Source: Mesorhizobium sp.
GTDB lineage: Bacteria > Pseudomonadota > Alphaproteobacteria > Rhizobiales > Rhizobiaceae
Direction: 5' to 3'
DNA: 64,000 nucleotides
NCBI RefSeq assembly: GCF_024710845.1
Contig: NZ_JANJTZ010000051.1
Location: 1 to 64,000, forward strand
Below are positions 55,388 through 63,445 of this stretch, piece after piece. Position 1 is the first letter of the stretch. Every line of letters starts with the position of its first letter. A program made the position numbers and the translations under genes. The notes below the pieces were generated by a model that saw nothing but the letters and a program-made list of their open reading frames with translations, searched no databases and had not been told where the DNA came from.

Positions 55388-57052
55388 ATGACGACCAAGG
55401 TCAACGACCCGATCACGCTGGAGATCATCCAGAACTCGCTGCAGGCGACCGCAGACGAGATGTTCGCCGTGATGAAGAAGACGGCGATGAGCTCGATCAT
55501 CTACGAGGTGCTCGACATGGGCACCGGCATCACCGACGCCAGGGGCGCGCTGGCGTCGTCCGGCGCGGGAATCCCGGCCTTCGTCGGCGTGCTCGACAAG
55601 GCGGTCAAGGTCGTCGTCGCGAAGTTCGACAAGCCGGGCGACGTCGAGCCGGGCGACGTCTTCGCCACCAACGACCCGTATTACGGCGGCGTTACGCATC
55701 TGAACGACATAATCGTCATGATGCCTGTTTTCGCCAGCGGTCGCATCATCGCCTGGACCGCCAACATCGCCCACAATTCCGACGTCGGCGGCATGGCGCC
55801 CGGCTCGCTGACCGGCGAGGCGACAGAAATCTTCCAGGAGGGCTTGCGGCTGCCGGCGATCAAGATCATCTCGAAGGGCGAGCCGATCCGCCCGGTGATG
55901 GACATCATCAAGGTCAATTCGCGCATGCCCGACGTGTTGGAAGGCGACGTCTGGGCGGCGATCGCCTCGGTGCGCATCGGCGCGAAACGGCTGGTGGAGA
56001 TTGCGGAGAAATACGGCGTCGAGACATTCGAGAACGCCATGACCTCGTTCATGGATTTCGGCGAGCAGGTGTCGCTGAAGGAACTGTCGAAGCTGCCGAA
56101 GGGCACGTTCGAACTGTCCGAGGAACAGGACGACGGCCGCATTTTCAACGTCAAGATCACCATCTCCGACACCGAGTTCCTGGTCGACCTGCGCGACAAT
56201 CCGGACCAGTCGAAGAATCCGGTCAATACCAGCCGCGATGGCGTGATGGTTTGCGCGCAGATGATCTTCAAGTCGATGACGGATCCCTATTCGCCGGCAA
56301 ACGAGGGCTCGTTCCGGCCGATCAGGCTGCTCACCCGGCCCGGCTCCGTCTTCGAAGCGGCCGAGCCCGCGCCGCTCGGCTTCTACTACGAGATCGAGCT
56401 GCGCGTGTACGACATCATGTGGCGCTGCCTGGCGCAGCACATGCCCGACCGGCTCGCGGCTGGCCATTTCGCCTCGGTCTGCGGCACGTTTATCGGCGGT
56501 ATCCACCCCGACACAGGACGGCAGTACACCATCATCGAGCCGCAGATCGGCGGCTGGGGCGGCAGCCGCACCGGCGACGGCAACAGCGCCATCTTCTGCG
56601 GCTTCCACGGCGAGACCTACAACTGCCCGGCCGAGATCAACGAGGCGCGCAACGGGCTCTATGTCGACCGCATGGAGCTCAACATGGAGCCGGGCGGGGA
56701 GGGCAAGTATCGCGGCGGGCGTGGCATCGTGATGGACTATCGCATCCGAGGCGACAACGGCTTCCTCACCGCCGGCTACACGCGCTCCAAGTTCCCCGCC
56801 TGGGCGCTCGACGGCGGCAACGAAGGCACGCCCAACTATGTCCGCTATCTCGGCAAGGACGGAACGGACCAGCGCTACGCCTTCGTCTCAGGGCTGACGA
56901 CGCACACTGGCGACGTGATCCGCGTCGTCACCGGCAATGGCGGCGGCATCGGCAATCCGAAGGAGCGCGACCGCAAGCTGATCGAGGAGGATCTGAAGAA
57001 CGGCCTGATCACGCCCGAGCGGGCGCGCGAGGTCTACGGCTACGGGGTCTGA
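55388..57052 (+). CDS. hyuB: Hydantoinase/oxoprolinase-family subunit B
   Basis: A 554-residue B subunit with the family blocks VFATNDPYYGGVTHLNDI, MAPGSLTGEATEIFQEGLRL and the C-terminal glycine-rich VTGNGGGIGNPKERD. Blocks occur in the normal order. Encoded 10 bases after hyuA with GAGGAGGCG as ribosome binding site. It should form a complex with HyuA in the cytoplasm. Exact substrate (hydantoin, oxoproline-like or ketone) cannot be told from sequence. Confidence 0.92.
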   Translation: MTTKVNDPITLEIIQNSLQATADEMFAVMKKTAMSSIIYEVLDMGTGITDARGALASSGAGIPAFVGVLDKAVKVVVAKFDKPGDVEPGDVFATNDPYYGGVTHLNDIIVMMPVFASGRIIAWTANIAHNSDVGGMAPGSLTGEATEIFQEGLRLPAIKIISKGEPIRPVMDIIKVNSRMPDVLEGDVWAAIASVRIGAKRLVEIAEKYGVETFENAMTSFMDFGEQVSLKELSKLPKGTFELSEEQDDGRIFNVKITISDTEFLVDLRDNPDQSKNPVNTSRDGVMVCAQMIFKSMTDPYSPANEGSFRPIRLLTRPGSVFEAAEPAPLGFYYEIELRVYDIMWRCLAQHMPDRLAAGHFASVCGTFIGGIHPDTGRQYTIIEPQIGGWGGSRTGDGNSAIFCGFHGETYNCPAEINEARNGLYVDRMELNMEPGGEGKYRGGRGIVMDYRIRGDNGFLTAGYTRSKFPAWALDGGNEGTPNYVRYLGKDGTDQRYAFVSGLTTHTGDVIRVVTGNGGGIGNPKERDRKLIEEDLKNGLITPERAREVYGYGV

Positions 57053-57134
57053 TCAGGACATGGCTGCTGCCCGGACTGGGGGGCCGGGCAGGCGAGGGGT
57101 GTTCGCAGCGTTTCGAAGAAGAGGAGACTTCATC

Positions 57135-57968
57135 ATGACCGACAGACCGCTCAAGATCATGTATCTCAACCCGGTCGGAACGTCCGGCTACGACCATGTG
57201 TTCGCCGATATGGCGCGGCAGCACAAGCTGCCGCAGACCGAAGTGCACATTGCCTCGCTTCCGCCGTCGACCGGCGGCTTCACCCATATCGAGTTTCGCT
57301 CCTACGAGGCGATCGTCACGCGCGGCATCGTCCGCGCCGCCCGCGCGGCGGCGAAGGAAGGCTTCGACGCCTTCGCGATCGGCTGCTTCTACGACACGGC
57401 GCTGCACGATGCGCGCGAGGTGTCGGGAGACATGGTCGTCACCGCCCCCTGCGTCGCCTCCTGCGAGATCGCGGCCAGCCTGTCGAACCGGTTCGGCGTT
57501 ATCGTCGGCCGGCGCAAATGGGTGCACCAGATGCATTCGACCGTGCGCGAGCACGGCCACGAGCACCGCCTGTCCGGCTTCTACCACGTCGAGCTCGGCG
57601 TCGACGACTTCCAGAAGGACCATGTGGAGACGGAACGCCGGCTGATCGCGGCAGGGCGCAAGGCGGTGGAGGAGGAGTTCGCCGAGGCGCTCATCCTCGG
57701 TTGCACGCTCGAGGTCGGCTTCTACCGCGACGTTGAGAAGGCGCTCGGCGTGCCGGTGATCGATCCGTCCATCGCAGCCCTCAAGCGGGCGGAATATGCT
57801 GCGGTGCTGAAGCACGATTGCGGCTGGAAGCCGAGCCGGCGCTGGTCGTCCGAGGCACCGCCCGAGGAGGAGATCGCGCGTTTCGGGGGTTTCGACGACG
57901 GCGAGATCTTCGGCAACCGCATCGTCGTACCGGCAGGGCCGCCGCAGCCGGCGCGCAGGGCGGCGTGA
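57135..57968 (+). CDS. Aspartate/glutamate/hydantoin racemase-like protein
   Basis: A 277-residue Asp/Glu racemase-superfamily protein. The two catalytic cysteines expected in hydantoin or allantoin racemases are present: C84 in AIGCFYD and C190 in LILGCTLE. The N-terminus (IMYLNPVGTSGYDH) is like hydantoin racemases but the C-terminal 40 residues are longer. It would convert the enantiomers of a hydantoin-type substrate so that the HyuAB enzyme can use both. GAGGAGA precedes the ATG. Encoded 82 bases after hyuB. Confidence 0.85.
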   Translation: MTDRPLKIMYLNPVGTSGYDHVFADMARQHKLPQTEVHIASLPPSTGGFTHIEFRSYEAIVTRGIVRAARAAAKEGFDAFAIGCFYDTALHDAREVSGDMVVTAPCVASCEIAASLSNRFGVIVGRRKWVHQMHSTVREHGHEHRLSGFYHVELGVDDFQKDHVETERRLIAAGRKAVEEEFAEALILGCTLEVGFYRDVEKALGVPVIDPSIAALKRAEYAAVLKHDCGWKPSRRWSSEAPPEEEIARFGGFDDGEIFGNRIVVPAGPPQPARRAA

Positions 57969-57979
57969 GATCAAGCAGT

Positions 57980-58102
57980 GCCCCCTCCACCGCCTTCGGC
58001 GGTCCCCCTCCCCCGTGAACGGGGGAGGATCGGAGCGAGGCCGCGCCGCCATATCCTCCCCTGCGAAGGGGGGGAGGGGGACCACGTAGTGGTGGAGGGG
58101 GC
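57980..58102. repeat. GC-rich palindromic intergenic repeat
   Basis: Outer arms GCCCCCTCCACC (57980-57991) and GGTGGAGGGGGC (58091-58102) enclose nested hairpins: ACCGCC-TTC-GGCGGT, CCCCCGTGAACGGGGG, ACCACGTAGTGGT. The whole is a cruciform-like unit of about 123 bases between the racemase-like gene and the peptidase gene. It is of the type scattered between genes in rhizobial genomes. It is not translated and may shape transcript stability within the operon. Confidence 0.75.
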
Positions 58103-58138
58103 GCGAGCATGAATAGCAAAGAAAAAAGGAACTAACGC

Positions 58139-59239
58139 ATGATCGTCGACACCAAAGCCAGGCTCGCCGCGTTGCGCGGGCGGATGAAGGCGACCGGCAC
58201 GGACCTCGTCGCCGTCGCGCCCGGCTCGCATATGGACTGGTTGCTCGGCTTCCATCCCCATCCCGACGAGCGGCCCTGCCTGCTGATGGTCGGGCCGGAG
58301 CGCGAAGCCTTCCTGATGCCGGTGCTCAATGCCGAGGGAACGCGGGAATCGACCGACATCGCTTTCCATACCTGGGCCGACGCGGAAGGTCCCGACGCCG
58401 CACTCGCGGCCGCGCTCGCCGACGTCGGTGCTGCGTCGGCTAAGAAGGTCGCGCTCGATGAGACGATGCGCGCCGATTTTGCACTGTTGCTTCTCGGCGC
58501 GTTGCCGGGTGCTGCGCACGCGTTCACGGCCGAGACGGTCGGGGCGCTGCGCATGCGCAAGGACGCCACCGAATACAAGGCGCTGAAGATGAACGCCTCG
58601 ATCGCCGACCGCGCGATGCAGAGAGCCTTCGCCTCAATTCGCGCCGGCATGACGGAGAAGGAACTGGCCGCCATCATCCGCGAGCACTTCGCCTCCGAAG
58701 GCGCGACGCCCGCCTTCTGGATTGTCGGCGCCGGTTCGAACGGCGCCTTCCCGCACCACCAGACGGGCGAACGCAAGCTGGCCGAAGGCGATGCGATCGT
58801 CATCGATATCGGCGGTCGCAAGGGCGGCTTTCCCAGCGACATCACGCGAATGGCCGTCATCGGCCAGCCGCCGGAGGGCTACGGCCAGATCCACGGCATC
58901 GTCGAGAAGGCCGTGCAGGCGGCATTGAAGGCGGCAAAGCCTGGCGTGCTCGCCAAGGAGGTCGACGCGGCGGCGCGCAACGTCATCGCGGATGCCGGCT
59001 ATGGCGAGTTCTTCGTGCATCGCACGGGCCATGGGCTCGGCATCGACGGCCACGAACCGCCCTACATCACCGCGACCTCCGAGGCCGTGCTCGAGGAAGG
59101 CATGGTGTTCTCCATCGAGCCCGGGATCTACCTGCCCGGCCGCTTCGGCATAAGACTGGAGGAGATCGTCATCCTCCGGGCCGACGGACCCGAGATCCTG
59201 TCCGATCTGCCCCGCGACCTCCACGTCGTGCGGGTGTGA
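58139..59239 (+). CDS. M24-family aminopeptidase (Xaa-Pro type)
   Basis: A 366-residue pita-bread metallopeptidase or creatinase-like hydrolase. The N-terminal domain (about 1-130) resembles creatinase/prolidase; the catalytic domain keeps all five metal ligands: D223 (VIDIGG), D234 (PSDITR), H298 (RTGHGLG), E327 (SIEPG) and E341 (RLEE). GHEPPYI is the usual active-site segment. It lies between two hydantoinase-type genes, so it may cleave the N-carbamoyl or dipeptide product, or act on creatine-like compounds. This is inference. A typical ribosome binding site is poor: the ATG at 58139 follows GAAAAAAGGAACTAACGC. Confidence 0.88.
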   Translation: MIVDTKARLAALRGRMKATGTDLVAVAPGSHMDWLLGFHPHPDERPCLLMVGPEREAFLMPVLNAEGTRESTDIAFHTWADAEGPDAALAAALADVGAASAKKVALDETMRADFALLLLGALPGAAHAFTAETVGALRMRKDATEYKALKMNASIADRAMQRAFASIRAGMTEKELAAIIREHFASEGATPAFWIVGAGSNGAFPHHQTGERKLAEGDAIVIDIGGRKGGFPSDITRMAVIGQPPEGYGQIHGIVEKAVQAALKAAKPGVLAKEVDAAARNVIADAGYGEFFVHRTGHGLGIDGHEPPYITATSEAVLEEGMVFSIEPGIYLPGRFGIRLEEIVILRADGPEILSDLPRDLHVVRV

Positions 59240-59250
59240 AGGCACTGCAG

Positions 59251-60825
59251 ATGGGCCGCTCCGCCGATCCCTTCACGCTCTCTGTCATCCAGGCGTCGCT
59301 GACGGCGGCGGCCGACGAGATGTTCGCGGTGCTGAAGAAGACCGCGATGAGCCCGATCATCTATGAGGTGCTGGATGTCGGCACCGGGGTGACGGATGCG
59401 CAGGGGCGTCTGGTCAGTTCCGGCGCGGGAATCCCAACCTTCGTCGGCGTGCTCGACAAGGCGGTGAAGCGGATCGTCGAGATTCACGGGCTGGCGACCA
59501 TCCGCGACGGCGACTGCTTCATCACCAACGATCCGTCCTATGGCGGCGTCACCCACCTCAATGACGTGGTCGTAGCCATGCCGGTCTTCGCCGGCGGGCG
59601 CTGCGTCGCGTGGGCGGCCTCGATCGCACACTGGAACGATATCGGCGGCAAGACGCCGGGCTCGATGGCGGTGGATGTCTCGGAGATCTTCCAGGAGGGG
59701 CTCAGGCTGCCGGCGGTGCGGCTGATGCAGGACGGCAAGCCGATCGGCGCGGTGTTCGACATCATCATGGCCAATTCGCGCCTGCCTGATTTCGTCAAAG
59801 GCGACCTCTGGGCGCAGGTCGCGGCGAGCCGCAAGGCGATGACCCGCATCCGCGAACTTGCGGACGCCTACGGGCCGGACGCCTACGACGCGGCGGTGGA
59901 GGCGATCTTCGAGGAAGGCGAGCGGCGCGCGCTCGCCGGCCTCGCCACCCTGCCCGAGGGCACTTACGCGATCGAGGAGGAACAGGACGACGGCGCGATC
60001 TGGCGCGTGGCGATCAGCGTGTCGCGCGACCGATTCGTGGTCGACCTCAGGGGCAATCCGAAACAGCGCGCCGCGCCCTACAACACCAGCCGCGACGGGG
60101 CTGTGATCTCCTGCCAGATGATCTTCAAGGCGCTGACCGACCCGGCGCTGTTCGCCAGCGAGGGCTCGTTCCGGCCATTGGAGGTGGTGACCGAGCCGGG
60201 CACCATCTTCCACGCCGAGGGCAACGCTCCGCACGGCTATTATTTCGAGACCCGCATCCGGCTCTACGACATGATGTGGCGCTGCATGGCGCAGGCGCTT
60301 CCGGAAAGACTGCCCGCCGGCCATTTCGCCTCGATCTGCGGCACGGTGATCGCCGGCGACCACCCCGACACCGGTCGGCGCTTCACCATGGTCGAACCGC
60401 AGATGGGCGGCTGGGGTGCAACGTCTGCCCGCGACGGGCTCGATGCGATGTATTCGGCCAGCCACGGCGAGACGTTCAACTGTCCTGTCGAGATCTGCGA
60501 GACGCGCTACGGGCTCGACGTCGGCTACCGGCGGATGAGCGAGTCCGACGCGGGCAAGGGTCTGCATTCGGGCGGCAAGGGTCTGGAGATCAGCTACCGG
60601 CTGCGCGGGCCGGCGGTGCTGTCCGTCGGTTACAGCCGCGCCCGCCAGCCGGTCTGGGGCTCGTCTGGCGGGGAGCCGGGCGGGGTCAATGGCGTATCGC
60701 TGCGCCGGCTCGACGGGCGACGCGACGAACTGACATTCGCCAGCGGCGTCTTGCTGAGCCCGGGCGACGAGATCATCATCACCACGGCGAACGGCGGCGG
60801 CTGGGGCGCGCCGGCCCCGCAATAG
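59251..60825 (+). CDS. Second hydantoinase/oxoprolinase-family subunit B
   Basis: A 524-residue HyuB-like protein, similar to the one at 55388 over its length (FITNDPSYGGVTHLNDVVVA, GKTPGSMAVDVSEIFQEGLR, TANGGGWGAPAP). The start at 59251 aligns with the first HyuB; a GTG 15 bases earlier overlaps the peptidase stop. No second HyuA lies beside it. It may be an alternative B partner for the single HyuA, an extra subunit of a larger complex, or a decaying duplicate; the reading frame shows no damage. Confidence 0.9.
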   Translation: MGRSADPFTLSVIQASLTAAADEMFAVLKKTAMSPIIYEVLDVGTGVTDAQGRLVSSGAGIPTFVGVLDKAVKRIVEIHGLATIRDGDCFITNDPSYGGVTHLNDVVVAMPVFAGGRCVAWAASIAHWNDIGGKTPGSMAVDVSEIFQEGLRLPAVRLMQDGKPIGAVFDIIMANSRLPDFVKGDLWAQVAASRKAMTRIRELADAYGPDAYDAAVEAIFEEGERRALAGLATLPEGTYAIEEEQDDGAIWRVAISVSRDRFVVDLRGNPKQRAAPYNTSRDGAVISCQMIFKALTDPALFASEGSFRPLEVVTEPGTIFHAEGNAPHGYYFETRIRLYDMMWRCMAQALPERLPAGHFASICGTVIAGDHPDTGRRFTMVEPQMGGWGATSARDGLDAMYSASHGETFNCPVEICETRYGLDVGYRRMSESDAGKGLHSGGKGLEISYRLRGPAVLSVGYSRARQPVWGSSGGEPGGVNGVSLRRLDGRRDELTFASGVLLSPGDEIIITTANGGGWGAPAPQ

Positions 60826-60858
60826 GGAGCGGGCACCGGTTCGCCTGCCGCCCGGCCC

Positions 60859-63354
60859 TCAGCCGAGCTTCACCGTCCTCAGCCGCAGGGCATTGGCGAT
60901 GACGGAGACCGAGGACAGGCTCATGGCCGCCGCGGCGATCATCGGCGACAGGAGCGTGCCGAAGACGGGATAGAGCACGCCCGCCGCGACGGGAACGCCG
61001 AGCGCGTTGTAGACGAAGGCGAAGAACAGGTTCTCCTTGATGTTGCGGATCGTCGCCTGGGCCAGCGTGCGGGCGCGGACGATGCCGTTGAGGTCGCCCT
61101 TCACCAGCGTGATGCCGGCGCTCTCGACCGCAACGTCGGCACCGGTGCCCATGGCGATGCCGACATCGGCGGCGGCGAGAGCCGGCGCATCGTTCACGCC
61201 GTCGCCCGCCATTGCGACCTTGGCGCCGCCGGCGCGAAGCTCCTCGATCAGCTTCTGCTTGCTCTCCGGCAGCATGTCGGCGCGGACCTCGTCGATGCCG
61301 AGCCTGCCGGCGACGGCCATCGCCGTCCGTTCGTTGTCGCCTGTCGCCATGATGATCCGCAGACCGCGCTCGTGCAGCGCCCTGATCGCCTCGACGGTCG
61401 TCGCCTTGACCGGATCGGCGACCGCAACGATGCCGGCGGCCCGACCGTCGGCAGCCACGAACATGGCGGTCTTGCCTTCGCTGCGCAGATCATCCGCGCG
61501 CTTCGTCAGCGCGGATATGTCGGTTCCGAGGTCCGCCATCATCGCGGCGTTGCCGAGCGCGACCTTGCGACCATTGACGACACCCGCAACGCCCTTGCCC
61601 GTCACTGCCTCGAACGCGGAAGTATCGGAGAGGCTCACGCCTCGCTGCTGGGCGCCCTCGACGATAGCCTCGGCGAGCGGATGCTCCGAGCCGCGCTCGA
61701 GGCTTGCGGCGAGCGACAGGAGTTCGTTCTCTTCGAACCCCTCGGCAGCGATGACATCAGTCAGTCTTGGCTTACCTTCTGTCAGAGTTCCGGTCTTGTC
61801 GACGATCAGCGTGTCGACCTTGGCGAAGCGCTCCAGCGCCTCGGCGTCCTTGATCAGCACGCCCGCCTGCGCGCCGCGCCCGGTGGCGGTCATGATCGAC
61901 ATCGGCGTCGCCAGTCCGAGCGCGCAGGGACAGGCGATGATCAGCACCGAGACGGCCGACACGATCGCGAACACCATGCTGGGATCCGGCCCGAACATCG
62001 CCCAGACGACGAAGGCGACGATAGCGACCAGCACGACCGTCGGCACGAAGAAGTAGGATACGCGGTCGGCCAGCCCCTGGATCGGCGCGCGCGAGCGCTG
62101 GGCCTTGGCGACCATCTCGACAATGCGCGACAGCATGGTCTCGGCGCCGACGCGCTCGGCGCGGATGATCAGCGTGCCGTTTCGGTTGAGCGTGCCGCCG
62201 GTCACGGTGTCGCCTTCGGTCTTCTCGACCGGGACCGGTTCGCCCGTGATCATCGATTCATCGATGGAGGTGCGTCCCTCCTCGACCACGCCGTCGACCG
62301 GAACGCTGTCGCCCGGCCGGACGCGCAGACGGTCGCCCTTTCTGACCTGGTCGAGCGGAACGTCCAGCTCGTCGCCGTTGGCCGAAAGCCGCCGTGCCGT
62401 CTTCGGCGCGAGGTCGAGCAGCGCGCGGATCGCCGAACCGGTGCGCTCGCGCGCCCTGAGTTCGAGCACCTGGCCGAGGAAGACCAGCGCCACGATGACG
62501 GCGGCGGCTTCGAAATAGACCGGGACCGACCCGCCGTGGCCGCGGAACTGATGCGGGAACAGGTCGGGGAAGAGCGTGGCGATGACGCTGTAGACATAGG
62601 CGGTGCCGACCCCGATCGAGATCAGGGTCCACATGTTCGGGCTGCGGTTGACGAAGGAGTCGTAGCCGCGCCGGAAGAAGGGGATCGCCGCCCAGACCAC
62701 CACGGGCGTCGCGAGGGCGAATTCCAGCCAGGCGGCGACGCGGTCGCCGATCCAGTCACGGACCGGCAGGCCGAGCATCGGCCCCATGGTGATGAGGAGC
62801 AGCGGCAGGGAGAGGATCGCGCTCACCCAGAACCGCCGGGTGAAATCGACCAGTTCGGGGTTTGGACCCTCGTCGCCGGTTGGCACCCCCATCGGCTCCA
62901 GCGCCATGCCGCAGATCGGGCAGGATCCCGGCTGGTCGCGCACGATCTCCGGATGCATGGGGCAGGTGTATTTGATGCCCTTGGGCATCGGCTCGGGGGC
63001 GGGGCGTCCTGCGGCGTATTTCGCCGGTTCGGCCTTGAACTTTGTCTCGCAGGCGTCGGAGCAGAAGTAGTAGCCGCTGCCTTCATGGCGGACGAAGTGC
63101 TTTGCCGATGCCCTGTCCACCTCCATGCCGCAGACCGGGTCCTCGGCCGTCAGGTAAGTGTCCGGGTCGGCGAGGAATTTCGACCGGCATCGCTCGGAGC
63201 AGAAGTGGTAGGCGTGTCCGCGATGCTCGGCGGTCGGCTTTCCCGCCGACGGATCGACGGTCATGCCGCAGACCGGATCGCGCACGGTTTGGGTATCGCC
63301 TTCCGTGACAGGTGTCGGGGCGTGATGCCGGTGATCGTGATCATGCGTGCTCAT
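60859..63354 (-). CDS. Copper-translocating P-type ATPase with two YHS domains
   Basis: A 831-residue P1B-type ATPase. Instead of ferredoxin-like HMA domains the N-terminus has two YHS domains (about 26-65 DPVCGMTV, and 72-113 DPVCGMEV) and a CPMHP...CPICGM metal-binding segment (about 131-150). Helices follow from about 170, then TGE (370-372), the CPC ion path (475-477), DKTGT phosphorylation site (D519), HP (558-559) and GDGVNDAPAL. CPC plus the later N and MSS motifs (NALGVP, MSLSSVSV) fit a Cu(I) exporter. The start at 63354 has GAGGG upstream. The promoter has a CueR-type palindrome. Confidence 0.95.
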   Translation of the reverse strand: MSTHDHDHRHHAPTPVTEGDTQTVRDPVCGMTVDPSAGKPTAEHRGHAYHFCSERCRSKFLADPDTYLTAEDPVCGMEVDRASAKHFVRHEGSGYYFCSDACETKFKAEPAKYAAGRPAPEPMPKGIKYTCPMHPEIVRDQPGSCPICGMALEPMGVPTGDEGPNPELVDFTRRFWVSAILSLPLLLITMGPMLGLPVRDWIGDRVAAWLEFALATPVVVWAAIPFFRRGYDSFVNRSPNMWTLISIGVGTAYVYSVIATLFPDLFPHQFRGHGGSVPVYFEAAAVIVALVFLGQVLELRARERTGSAIRALLDLAPKTARRLSANGDELDVPLDQVRKGDRLRVRPGDSVPVDGVVEEGRTSIDESMITGEPVPVEKTEGDTVTGGTLNRNGTLIIRAERVGAETMLSRIVEMVAKAQRSRAPIQGLADRVSYFFVPTVVLVAIVAFVVWAMFGPDPSMVFAIVSAVSVLIIACPCALGLATPMSIMTATGRGAQAGVLIKDAEALERFAKVDTLIVDKTGTLTEGKPRLTDVIAAEGFEENELLSLAASLERGSEHPLAEAIVEGAQQRGVSLSDTSAFEAVTGKGVAGVVNGRKVALGNAAMMADLGTDISALTKRADDLRSEGKTAMFVAADGRAAGIVAVADPVKATTVEAIRALHERGLRIIMATGDNERTAMAVAGRLGIDEVRADMLPESKQKLIEELRAGGAKVAMAGDGVNDAPALAAADVGIAMGTGADVAVESAGITLVKGDLNGIVRARTLAQATIRNIKENLFFAFVYNALGVPVAAGVLYPVFGTLLSPMIAAAAMSLSSVSVIANALRLRTVKLG

Positions 63355-63384
63355 GGCGGCGACCCTCGTTGCAGGTATCCGACA

Positions 63385-63415
63385 CAACTGACGCTTCCAG
63401 CAACTGGAAGGTCAA
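63385..63415 (-). promoter_or_regulatory. MerR/CueR-type promoter of the P-type ATPase gene
   Basis: On the minus strand TTGACC (63415-63410) is the -35 element, followed by the dyad CTTCCAG-TTG-CTGGAAG (63410-63394). A -10 element at 19 bases spacing would be CAGTTG (63390-63385), which is weak. Overlong spacing with a CTTCCAG...CTGGAAG dyad is the hallmark of CueR/HmrR-type copper activators. The regulator itself is not in the window. Confidence 0.75.
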
Positions 63416-63445
63416 GCCCCTATCTTCGTTCCCGGTCGAGACCCT

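Noticed and set aside
53209-55500. 763-codon minus-strand open frame opposite hyuA
   Set aside because: Asp/Arg/His-rich antisense shadow of hyuA; no family resemblance and no ribosome binding site.
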